Part shown: positions 17,665-24,304 of the stretch, piece after piece | Layout: each line of letters opens with the position of its first letter | Position numbering within the stretch: the first letter of the stretch is position 1 | NCBI RefSeq assembly: GCF_012974865.1 | Contig: NZ_CP043633.1 | Coordinates: 2,849,501-2,913,500, forward strand | From: Nonlabens sp. Ci31 | Lineage (GTDB): Bacteria > Bacteroidota > Bacteroidia > Flavobacteriales > Flavobacteriaceae | DNA: 64,000 bases | Direction of reading: 5' to 3' | Made by a program: the position numbers and the translations under genes | Notes under the pieces: generated by a model | What the model saw: the letters and a program-made list of their open reading frames with translations, nothing else | What the model was told of the DNA's origin: nothing | The model's database searches: none

Positions 17665-18192
17665 TTGAAAAATTCTAAAATAATATACTGCTTACTACTT
17701 TTCTGTTTTTTAATATCGTGCAAGACGAACCTAGTTGAGTTTAATAGCGGTAAACCAGATGTCTATAAATCTTTAATTAAAGATTTCGAAGAAAGAGTGT
17801 TAAATAAAACACCAAATGACACTTTAAAATTAATAGAAATATTTTCCAATGATAAAATTTTAAATGATGGAACTTTATTTACATTTTATCAATGGAAAAA
17901 GTCAGTCGTAGTAGTACCTGACTCTATTTATGATGTTGACTATATTTTAAAAAATGATAGGATCTATTATTGGCAGGACAAGGGAACAAAGAAAAAGCCA
18001 CAAGATTTCTATGGTCTTGTCGATAGGATGAATCAACATCTTGACTCTTGCGCATGGTTCAAAGAATATAGTTTACAAAAATGCAAAGACTATATGATTG
18101 ACATTAGTAAACCAATTCCATTAACTTACTATAAAAAAATAAATAGAAATGGTAAGCAACACTACATACATTTGGGCAAAAAAATAAAGTAA
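17665..18192 (+). CDS. Exported lipoprotein, orphan immunity candidate
   Basis: 175 residues from a TTG start; no recognised family. The N-terminus is a lipoprotein signal with a good lipobox (LLLFCFLISCKT). The mature domain is polar with a Lys-rich end (YIHLGKKIK). The start is only 16 bp downstream of the RAYT derivative, so any toxin partner upstream has been lost. Its 3' third is duplicated at 15552-15758, in both cases followed by a REP and a terminator. Given its similarity in layout to the other exported proteins after RHS tips, I infer an orphan immunity gene. Confidence 0.6.
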   Translation: MKNSKIIYCLLLFCFLISCKTNLVEFNSGKPDVYKSLIKDFEERVLNKTPNDTLKLIEIFSNDKILNDGTLFTFYQWKKSVVVVPDSIYDVDYILKNDRIYYWQDKGTKKKPQDFYGLVDRMNQHLDSCAWFKEYSLQKCKDYMIDISKPIPLTYYKKINRNGKQHYIHLGKKIK

Positions 18193-18205
18193 TAATAGCA
18201 AAGTT

Positions 18206-18299
18206 CCCCTGCTGGTGCGAGCGTCTCGCTCGTGATCTACACGGTAAGAGGCGAGAATAACAATTTAAATAAGGGAGTTAGAGATAGCTTTCCTTTTTC
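18206..18299 (+). repeat. REP + hairpin module 5
   Basis: CCCCTGCTGGTGCGAGCGTCTCGCTCGTGATC REP, then an imperfect AGGGAG..CTTTCCT hairpin with T run. A short RHS-like scrap (AACCTCTCTACCAAAG) follows at about 18343. Confidence 0.7.
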
Positions 18300-18392
18300 T
18301 ATCCAATAATCTCAGGGTCAAATAACAGATTTAACCACCTTAGTAACCTCTCTACCAAAGCCCCAGCTGGTGCGAGCGTAATTAGCCGGAAC

Positions 18393-19054
18393 GTCTAGCG
18401 CGAGCATCTTGCTCTTGCCCTCAAAGAAAAGTAAACTGATTTTTATCTATTTTTATTAAAAAGAGTTAATGTGCCGAAAGTATAAATTTGCAGATAAATC
18501 TGGTGCGTACTTTATAAGCTTTGCTACTGTGAACTGGATAGATGTATTTACTAGAGACACTTACTTTTGGTGTATTATAGCATCGTTAGATTTTTGCAGA
18601 AAAAATAAAGGCATGGAGCTTTATGGTTATTGTATCATGCCAAGCCACGTTCATTTAATTTTTCGGTCAGCATTAAACGATCCATCAGGATTAATAAGAG
18701 ATTTTAAAGGGTTTACTTCAAAGAAAATAGTTAAAATCATTGATGATAATCCACAAGAAAGCCGAAAAGAATGGATGCTCTGGATGTTTGAACGTGCTGG
18801 CAAAAAAAATAGCAATGTTACCAATAAACAGTTTTGGCAGCAGGATAATAAACCAATAGAGATTTGGTCATTAAACGTATTTGAGCAGAAACTAAAATAC
18901 ATACACAACAATCCTGTTGTATCAGGCTTTGTGACCAACCCAATAGATTGGAAATTTAGCAGTGCAAGAAATTATGGTAATGATGACCATACCATTTTGG
19001 AAATTGATATAAATTAGATAGTGTTTACGAGCGAGACGCTCGCGCCAGCTGGGG
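18393..19054 (+). mobile_element. RAYT transposon between inverted REPs (full-length, 662 bp)
   Basis: Left end CTAGCGCGAGCATCTTGCTC..GCC and right end ACGAGCGAGACGCTCGCGCC share the REP core in opposite orientation (GCGCGAGC..GCTCG). The 182-codon transposase is the only gene. To the left a broken REP (GTGCGAGCGTAATTAGCCGG) abuts it; the same broken context is found next to the copies at 19918 and 21508. Confidence 0.8.
18469..19017 (+). CDS. REP-associated tyrosine transposase (RAYT, Y1 HUH family)
   Basis: 182 residues of the Y1 transposase family (IS200/IS605-like, RAYT/TnpA-REP branch). The HUH metal site is MPSHVHLIF (residues about 60-68), and the Y1 tyrosine lies in KYIHNNPVV near residue 144. 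The start region (KYKFADKSGAYFISFATVNW) is typical. RAYTs process single-stranded REP hairpins and are thought to mobilise them. The gene is flanked by inverted REPs and is intact, so it may act in trans on the many REPs and the two deleted derivatives in this island. Chosen start ATG at 18469, 76 bp into the element. Confidence 0.92.
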   Translation: MCRKYKFADKSGAYFISFATVNWIDVFTRDTYFWCIIASLDFCRKNKGMELYGYCIMPSHVHLIFRSALNDPSGLIRDFKGFTSKKIVKIIDDNPQESRKEWMLWMFERAGKKNSNVTNKQFWQQDNKPIEIWSLNVFEQKLKYIHNNPVVSGFVTNPIDWKFSSARNYGNDDHTILEIDIN

Positions 19055-19233
19055 AATTTGGAACAGCAGCTAGAACATATAAAAATGCTGTAAATATAAA
19101 AGTAAGTAATCCTCAAGCATTAATAGTAGGTTGGAAGAAGTGGAGAGGTATCCCTTACAAGCCAATCGAAGGAGACTTTCATAACTCTCACAATCGAGTT
19201 GATGATTGGACTAATAATACACCAGACGAATAA
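19021..19233 (+). pseudogene. Remnant of an RHS toxin tip
   Basis: The reading frame runs out of the RAYT right-end REP into a peptide unrelated to REP (GTAARTYKNAVNIKVSN, then GWKKWRGIPYKPIEGDFHN, ending NNTPDE). The 5' part has been lost at 19055, where the REP ends, so about 59 codons of a former gene remain. It overlaps the next gene (TAATGA) in the toxin-immunity style. Most likely the last part of a toxin tip cut by the RAYT element. No family recognised. Confidence 0.5.
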
Positions 19234-19658
19234 TGAAAAAAATATTTTTACTCTTACTCACTTTGATTTTTTGTAGTTGTAATAGTGGTTACGATTATAA
19301 GATATCAGATTTAGAAAGTCAAAAGCTCAAATTTGATAAGTTGCCACAAATAGTAAAAGAATTTTTCTTGAGTCCACAAGAATTTGAAAAAGATAAAGGT
19401 GGTTATATTGACTTAGCATGTCTAGATCAAAAATGTTATTACAAATTAGAAGTCGTTAAAACAAGTGTTGGCTCTTGGGTTTCTTATGTCAAATTAATTG
19501 ATGAAAAAACTGGATTATCATATTATATCGATCAAGGAATACCGCAGCCTTATATTATACACAGTGAAAAGCTATATTTGATAAATCAGTTTAATGTTTT
19601 TACGACAGTTGAAGATTTTTCTACTTTAGAAATTACCTGCTATAATTTAAAAAGTTAA
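19233..19658 (+). CDS. Exported lipoprotein, candidate immunity protein
   Basis: 141 residues with a clear lipoprotein signal (KKIFLLLLTLIFCSCNSG). The mature domain begins YDYKISDLESQKLKFDKLP and contains DLACLDQKCYYKLEVVKTS and YYIDQGIPQPYIIHSEKLYL; I do not recognise the family. The start overlaps the stop of the toxin remnant (TAATGA), and a REP + terminator module follows directly. Intact immunity candidate with a destroyed toxin partner. Confidence 0.62.
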   Translation: MKKIFLLLLTLIFCSCNSGYDYKISDLESQKLKFDKLPQIVKEFFLSPQEFEKDKGGYIDLACLDQKCYYKLEVVKTSVGSWVSYVKLIDEKTGLSYYIDQGIPQPYIIHSEKLYLINQFNVFTTVEDFSTLEITCYNLKS

Positions 19659-19660
19659 TA

Positions 19661-19750
19661 CCCTGCTGGCACGAGCGTCTCGCTCGTGATCTACACAACA
19701 AGAGTTCAAGAATAAAAAAAGAAAAGCTATCAATGGTTTTCCTTTTTTTA
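19661..19750 (+). repeat. REP + terminator module 6
   Basis: CCCTGCTGGCACGAGCGTCTCGCTCGTGATC REP and GAAAAGC..GGTTTTC hairpin with T7, directly after the 141-residue lipoprotein gene. Confidence 0.8.
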
Positions 19751-19756
19751 TGCGTA

Positions 19757-19856
19757 CCCCAGCTGGCGCGAGCGTCACGCTCGTGATCTACAGGTAAGAG
19801 TTAAGAATGATAATAGGAAAAAGGGACGTCTAGAAATAGTTTCCCCTTTTTATGTG
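19757..19856 (+). repeat. REP + terminator module 7
   Basis: CCCCAGCTGGCGCGAGCGTCACGCTCGTGATC REP followed by an AAGGG..CCCCTT hairpin with T run. The next ~16 bp (TGATAGGCTCACAGCC) match RHS gene 1 at about 6933, a tiny RHS scrap. Confidence 0.75.
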
Positions 19857-19917
19857 ATAGGCTCACAGCCTTGCTACCAACGAGGCCCCTGCTGGTGCGA
19901 GCGTAATTAGCCGGAAC

Positions 19918-20166
19918 GTCTAGCGCGAGCATCTTGCTCGTGCCCTCAAAGAAAAGTAAACTGATTTTATCTATTTTTACTAAAAAGAGTTGATGAGCAG
20001 AAACTAAAATACATACACGACAATCCTGTTGTATCAGGCTTTGTGACCAACCCAATAGATTGGAAATTTAGCAGTGCAAGAAATTATGGTAATGATGACC
20101 ATACCATTTTGGAAATTGATATAAATTAGGTAGTGTGTACGAGCGAGACGCTCGCACCAGCTGGGG
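19918..20166 (+). mobile_element. Internally deleted RAYT derivative, 249 bp
   Basis: Both REP ends are present. The transposase is deleted from just after its start to AGCAGAAACTAAAATACATAC, leaving the last ~40 codons including the tyrosine region. The junction is at almost the same place as in the 17448 element. The right REP fuses directly to the third RHS/recombinase chimera region. Confidence 0.8.
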
Positions 20167-20197
20167 TTCCAAGGTTGGGAAAAGTGCCTTAAATAAA

Positions 20198-20598
20198 GGG
20201 TTCTCCAATAGAAACGGAGGTTTTAAAGAAATATACTTAGAAACTAACTATAGTTATGCTGATGCAAACGGCAACATGACTCAGGATAACAATAAAGGAA
20301 TCAGACTAGAAATAGCCAGGAATAACAACCTACAAAACGAACAACTTTTAATACCACAAAACTACTTTAATGACCTGATCGGAAAGAGCATTATAAAAGA
20401 CTAAAAAAGATCAATAGCAAAGCAGGAAACGTGAATCATCTGCGAGCGTCTGTAATCGTGAATTGGTTAAAACAGCACAACATCAGAAAAGTCCAATATC
20501 TAGCGGGCCATAAGTTTATCAGTTCCACATAAAAATACAAACAGAACCATCTTGAAAGTCCGCAAGATGCCGTAAACGAGTTTCATCCATTATCCTAA
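20198..20598 (+). pseudogene. RHS-core / tyrosine-recombinase chimera, copy 3
   Basis: Same in-frame join of RHS core (GNMTQDNNKGI) to recombinase C-terminus (RLEIARNN). One A is missing in the AAAAGACT run at about 20397, causing a frameshift. A second lesion changes the nucleophile motif SSTEKY to SST-stop-KY at about 20528. So each of the three copies carries different inactivating changes. Followed by the same promoter and ORF6N start region as copy 1. Confidence 0.75.
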
Positions 20599-20627
20599 AA
20601 GTCAGTATCAAATAATCACAATAATAA

Positions 20628-20635
20628 TATCTTTG
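20628..20635 (+). promoter_or_regulatory. TAnnTTTG promoter box for ORF6N gene 2
   Basis: TATCTTTG ending 4 nt before the ATG; sequence around it is identical to that before ORF6N gene 1. Confidence 0.65.
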
Positions 20636-20639
20636 CAGC

Positions 20640-21167
20640 ATGAGTGAAAAAGAAATCTCCATACCAGAAGAAATAATCGCTAATAAAATATTTTTAGTTA
20701 GAGATAAAAAAGTGATGTTGGACAGCAGTCTTGCGGAGCTTTATCAAGTAGAAACAAAACGTTTAAATGAGCAAGTAAAAAGAAATAGTGATCGTTTTCC
20801 AGATGATTTTATGTTTCAACTTACTAAAGAAGAATGGACAGACTTGAAGTCGCAAAATGCGACCTCAAGTTGGGGTGGACGACGTAGCGAACCTTTTGTA
20901 TTTACTGAACATGGAGTTTTAATGCTTTCGAGCGTTTTAAATAGTGAAAGAGCCATTGCTGTAAACATCAAGATCATGAGAGTTTATACAAGAATAAAAG
21001 AAATGTTACTTACCAGCAATGATTTATTATTACGAATGGAAAAGTTAGAAAGAAATACCAGTAAACACGATATGCAAATTTCACAGGTTTTTGATCTCAT
21101 AAAACAGTTGGTAAAACGAGAAGAAGCTCCACGTACACAAATAGGTTATAAAGCAGATAACGAGTAA
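20640..21167 (+). CDS. ORF6N-domain DNA-binding protein 2
   Basis: 175 residues, the same length as the copy at 15024. The ORF6N domain (IFLVRDKKVMLDSSLAELY, then RFPDDFMFQLTKEEW, then FVFTEHGVLMLSSVL) differs at many positions from copy 1, while the first ~20 and last ~50 residues (KLERNTSKHDMQIS, then EEAPRTQIGY) are almost identical, also at the DNA level. The coiled-coil tail probably mediates oligomerisation and the divergent centre would set DNA specificity. The frame is intact. The arrangement suggests past recombination between two alleles. Confidence 0.85.
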   Translation: MSEKEISIPEEIIANKIFLVRDKKVMLDSSLAELYQVETKRLNEQVKRNSDRFPDDFMFQLTKEEWTDLKSQNATSSWGGRRSEPFVFTEHGVLMLSSVLNSERAIAVNIKIMRVYTRIKEMLLTSNDLLLRMEKLERNTSKHDMQISQVFDLIKQLVKREEAPRTQIGYKADNE

Positions 21168-21170
21168 AAA

Positions 21171-21353
21171 GCCAACGCACGCCAGCCGCACATGTTTTGG
21201 CTGGCTGCCAACGCTCACGCAGCACATTACTTTTTTATAGAAATCTCTAACTATCAGAAAATAGGAAACCATAAAAAAGTAAAGAGCTGCTGCCATTGCG
21301 CTCACACCATTCAAAAGCCCCAAGCTATCTTTACATAATAGAAGTTATGTTCG
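21171..21353 (+). repeat. Long imperfect inverted-repeat block, copy 2
   Basis: Starts four bases after the ORF6N stop. Contains a perfect GCCAGCC/GGCTGGC hairpin, CAGCACATTACTTTTTTAT complementary to ATAAAAAAGTAAAGAGCTG, and the ACATAATAGAAGTTATGTTCG end seen in copy 1 (17119-17275). Confidence 0.6.
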
Positions 21354-21374
21354 CAAACGACACTTTTTAAGGAA

Positions 21375-21462
21375 CCCCAGCTGGCGCGAGCGTCACGCTC
21401 GTGATCTACACAAGAAGAGTAAATAATAAAAGAGGAAAGCTAGCAATGGTTTTCCTTTTTTT
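21375..21462 (+). repeat. REP + terminator module 8
   Basis: CCCAGCTGGCGCGAGCGTCACGCTCGTGATC REP, then GGAAAGC..GGTTTTCC with T7. Confidence 0.85.
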
Positions 21463-21507
21463 ACGCGATAAAATCCCCCTGCTGGTGCGAGCGTAATTAG
21501 CCGGAAC

Positions 21508-21594
21508 GGCTAGCGCGAGCATCTTGCTCGTGCCCTCAAAGAAAAGTAAACTGATTTTTATCTATTTTTACTAAAAAAAGTTGATGAGCCGAAA
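21508..21594 (+). mobile_element. Truncated RAYT left end
   Basis: The left REP and transposase leader are present up to GAGCCGAAA, then the sequence changes abruptly into RHS-core sequence. No right end follows. The break is at the same GAAA where the deleted derivatives are joined. Confidence 0.75.
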
Positions 21595-21771
21595 TTATGA
21601 ATATGCGGCTAAGAGCAATTGCCTGGTAGACGTGCGCGACACGGCAGACGCCTCTCCTAGAAACATCACCGGTGGCGGCATGTCTGAATGGGAATATTAC
21701 GGTGGCTTTAAGGACAAACACATCACCAGTGATAAATACATTTATGGCGATCTTAACGGCAACATGACTGC
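21595..21771 (+). pseudogene. RHS-core fragment
   Basis: About 58 codons of RHS core (YEYAAKSNCLVDVRDTAD, then YYGGFKDKHITSDKYIYGD, then NGNMT) aligning with residues around 400-450 of the RHS gene at 6263. Both ends are broken: the left joins the RAYT fragment, the right runs into GCCCTGCTACCAACGAGG, a string also present at about 19871. Confidence 0.75.
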
Positions 21772-21880
21772 CCTGCTACCAACGAGGCTCTTTTAAAATA
21801 GACCGTCACTTATAAGGGACGTAATTCATTTATAGATAGTTAGAAAAATGATTACTTAAATAGTATTTGAATTTACAAAA

Positions 21881-21906
21881 GGGAAAGCTAGATAGGCTTT
21901 CCTTTT
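21881..21906 (+). terminator. GGAAAGC-type terminator
   Basis: GGGAAAGCTAGATAGGCTTTCC followed by TTTT; the last member of the island hairpin family. The 220 bp between the RHS fragment and the IS3-like transposase hold nothing else I can identify. Confidence 0.7.
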
Positions 21907-21995
21907 GTAGTTTATAAGGAGTTATTTATTTAATGACATAGTGTACAGGCATTTTTTCTATTTTCTTGTATTCTAATTGCTTTTTTTTGTTCAAG

Positions 21996-22883
21996 TCAAT
22001 TGGTATATTGGTGTAAATAAATAGGGGTCCTTTCAAATGTTTCAATTGGTGTATTACCGCCTAAACTCATTTGAGGTTTTATTGTGTTATAGGTCATAAC
22101 AGTTTGATCAAGACACCTATTAAGTTGTTCTCTAGTATTTATTTCTTTATGAAAGAGAAATTCATGTTTGATTGTTTTGTTCATTGCTTCAATCATAGAG
22201 TTAGAAAACACTACGTCTTTTTGAGGGATATTATGGTCCATATTAAGCTCGTACCTATCTTTAAAGCTAGCGACTATTTTGTTTACATTTTCAATTCCAC
22301 CATCGGTAAGAAATTGTAATTGCTGTGGTTTGTATTTTTCAGTAGCATTTTGAATCATAGATTTTATTGCGATAGCAGAGCTGTTATTCTCGACTCTATA
22401 ACCGAGTATCATTTTAGAGTAGTGATCCATAAGAAAATGAATGTAATGTTTCTTATTATCAGGTGTTTTAAAGATGGTAACATCAGCGCACCAAACTTCA
22501 TTAGGTGTTGATGTTTTTAAAGGCTGATAATCATCTGATTTTCTTTTTCTAGGACGATTCTTAAAACCAAGTAACCTACAATATTTATAAAAAGTGGTCA
22601 TACCACATGTTAACTCACCATCTCGAACTGCTTTTAGATAAACAGAAGACTTAGACCAAAATTTATAATTGACATCACTCCTATACTTTTTGATGGTCCG
22701 TACCTCAGTAGATAGAAGTTGATGGGAAAACCTACGCACACACCAATTAAAATAAGAAGGTTCACACTTATGAATCACAATAGATTTATAATTTTCAAAA
22801 GTGCTTCTGGAAATGTTGAATACTTTTAATGCTTGATTGATAGGGATGTGTTCTCTAACTTTCTCGATGGTATTTACAACCAT
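21996..22883 (-). CDS. IS3-like DDE transposase (OrfB, integrase core)
   Basis: 295 residues. An N-terminal helix-turn-helix-like part (INQALKVFNISRSTFENYK) precedes an rve integrase core with the catalytic triad: Asp in EVWCADVTIF, Asp in LQFLTDGGIEN and Glu in FSNSMIEAMNKTIKHEFLF. The C-terminal YNTIKPQMSLGGNTPIETF matches the IS3/IS481 pattern. The upstream small ORF (22890-23204) is the OrfA partner. OrfA stop and this ATG are in the same frame, separated by only TAA-AAA-GAA. The core is complete and could be active. Element ends were not resolved with confidence. Confidence 0.88.
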   Translation of the reverse strand: MVVNTIEKVREHIPINQALKVFNISRSTFENYKSIVIHKCEPSYFNWCVRRFSHQLLSTEVRTIKKYRSDVNYKFWSKSSVYLKAVRDGELTCGMTTFYKYCRLLGFKNRPRKRKSDDYQPLKTSTPNEVWCADVTIFKTPDNKKHYIHFLMDHYSKMILGYRVENNSSAIAIKSMIQNATEKYKPQQLQFLTDGGIENVNKIVASFKDRYELNMDHNIPQKDVVFSNSMIEAMNKTIKHEFLFHKEINTREQLNRCLDQTVMTYNTIKPQMSLGGNTPIETFERTPIYLHQYTN

Positions 22884-22889
22884 TTCTTT

Positions 22890-23204
22890 TTATTCTTTGA
22901 TGATAGACTTCATTCCTTTGACTTGAGAAATCACTTTATAAAAAGTATCGGCTAGTTTAAAATAGCATTCATTGATCTTTTTTATTTTAAAAGATTGGTT
23001 GATCGGCTTGATCAATTCTATTTCTTCCTTAATGATTTTATTAACTTCACAGAATTGATATTTATCATTAGATTCTTGTTTCCATCTAGAAATATTAAAA
23101 CATGGAATAGCTGCTATTTGTTCATTGGATAATATATGATTTAACAGTCCGTTTCTTGTGATATGTTTTATAGCTGTGTCGTAGGATTTTCTATTGTGAT
23201 TCAT
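22890..23204 (-). CDS. IS3-like OrfA (DNA-binding partner)
   Basis: 104 residues, Lys-rich and helical (YDTAIKHITRNGLLNHIL, then IPCFNISRWKQESNDKY), consistent with the helix-turn-helix/leucine-zipper-type OrfA of two-ORF insertion sequences. It ends in TAA directly followed by AAAGAA and the OrfB ATG in the same frame, so expression of OrfB is probably by reinitiation or, less likely, the pair is one ORF split by a nonsense change. No typical A6G slippage arrangement is needed or seen. Confidence 0.7.
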   Translation of the reverse strand: MNHNRKSYDTAIKHITRNGLLNHILSNEQIAAIPCFNISRWKQESNDKYQFCEVNKIIKEEIELIKPINQSFKIKKINECYFKLADTFYKVISQVKGMKSIIKE

Positions 23205-23545
23205 GGAGTGAAAATATAGAAAGTGGCTATAATAAAAAGGGTCATTTGCAACTGCTGCTTTTGAGAATCTACATATTTACAATTATAGTTTCATAGATAT
23301 TTAGATGTCCGGTATGTAAAATTCTGATTAGTGGATTGTAGTTGCGTTTCATATCAATCAAACTATAAAACTTTATTTAAAAGGTCAAACAATCCTAATG
23401 ACTTTAAATGTGTTTTTTAAAATAGTGGTTGAATAGTTTAAAAAGAGTAATATCATTTAGAATTGAACCCTCTTAATAACAATTGATTTTGAGATAATTA
23501 GGCTAATATCATCTTTCAAAAAGTTTGAACTCTGTCCTCTCGAGG

Positions 23546-23618
23546 TCACGAATAAATAGTATCATAAGGAAAAACGCCAAGCTCTCTTGAGCGTTTTTTT
23601 GTTTATACTATTTTCAAA
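23546..23618 (+). repeat. Island-flanking direct repeat, copy C (right)
   Basis: 73 bp matching 6068-6140 with one mismatch, including the terminator-like hairpin and T7. The preceding TCTGTCCTCTCGAGG is a weak echo of the tRNA 3' end. The region 23205-23800 otherwise contains no gene I can support. Confidence 0.9.
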
Positions 23619-23800
23619 ATGCTGCTTTAAAGGAACCCTTTATAAACTTATTAATAGCTGTTTATTTGCAATCTACCTTCTTTTTATATAGGTGGTTTTG
23701 AGATTTGTGACTGCAGTCTAAAACCTTATTGATATTTTATAAAATGTATTTTTAAACCTTCTGTACCTAGAGTTCCGCAAAACTTTTTACATTTATACTC

Positions 23801-24304
23801 ATGATGCAGATGGATCAAGAAATTGTATTAAGGCCTAGGTTTCAAAAAAGCCTTTCTATGACACGAGAAGTGTTTATGGGTTTGTTTGATGCGCTCCATT
23901 CCGACAAGCAATATGTGGTAAGTAAGGCAGATGCTCATGTCTTTATACGTATTCCTAAAAACAGATCTCATTTTTGGTCTCCAGAATTACACCTAGAGGT
24001 ACAGGAGGAAACAGATGATCGCTTACTGCTTAAAGGTTTATATGGTCCTAAACCTACTGTATGGACTATGTTTATGTTTTTGCATTTTCTTGTTGCAGGA
24101 CTTTTCATCGCTTCCTCGATCTGGTTGTATACCCGATTTACCTTAAAAGATTCTATAAACTTTCCTTTAATATTCATGATTTTAATGCTGCTTATTTGGG
24201 TAGTTCTTTACATCTCTGGAAGGATGGGCAGGAAAAAGGGAGAAGATCAAATGAAAGAATTACAACAGTTCTTGGATCGGGTATTAGAGACCGAGGGAGT
24301 TTAA
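23801..24304 (+). CDS. Two-TM membrane protein of unknown function
   Basis: 167 residues. A soluble N-terminal part of about 85 residues (FQKSLSMTREVFMGLFDAL, then SHFWSPELHLEVQEE) is followed by two strong transmembrane helices (MFMFLHFLVAGLFIASSIWL and FPLIFMILMLLIWVVLYISG) and a charged amphipathic C-terminus (MKELQQFLDRVLETEG). I do not recognise a named family with confidence. First core gene to the right of the island. The start could be any of the first Met residues (MMQMD). Confidence 0.72.
   Translation: MMQMDQEIVLRPRFQKSLSMTREVFMGLFDALHSDKQYVVSKADAHVFIRIPKNRSHFWSPELHLEVQEETDDRLLLKGLYGPKPTVWTMFMFLHFLVAGLFIASSIWLYTRFTLKDSINFPLIFMILMLLIWVVLYISGRMGRKKGEDQMKELQQFLDRVLETEGV

Noticed and set aside
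18651-18938. Minus-strand 95-codon frame across the RAYT gene
   Set aside because: Shadow of the transposase gene on the opposite strand.
10383-21540. REP series considered as a CRISPR array
   Set aside because: Units are of varied length and orientation with genes between them, spacing is irregular and no cas genes are present.
23205-23545. Possible gene between the IS3-like element and repeat copy C
   Set aside because: Many stops in all frames, AT-rich, no motif.
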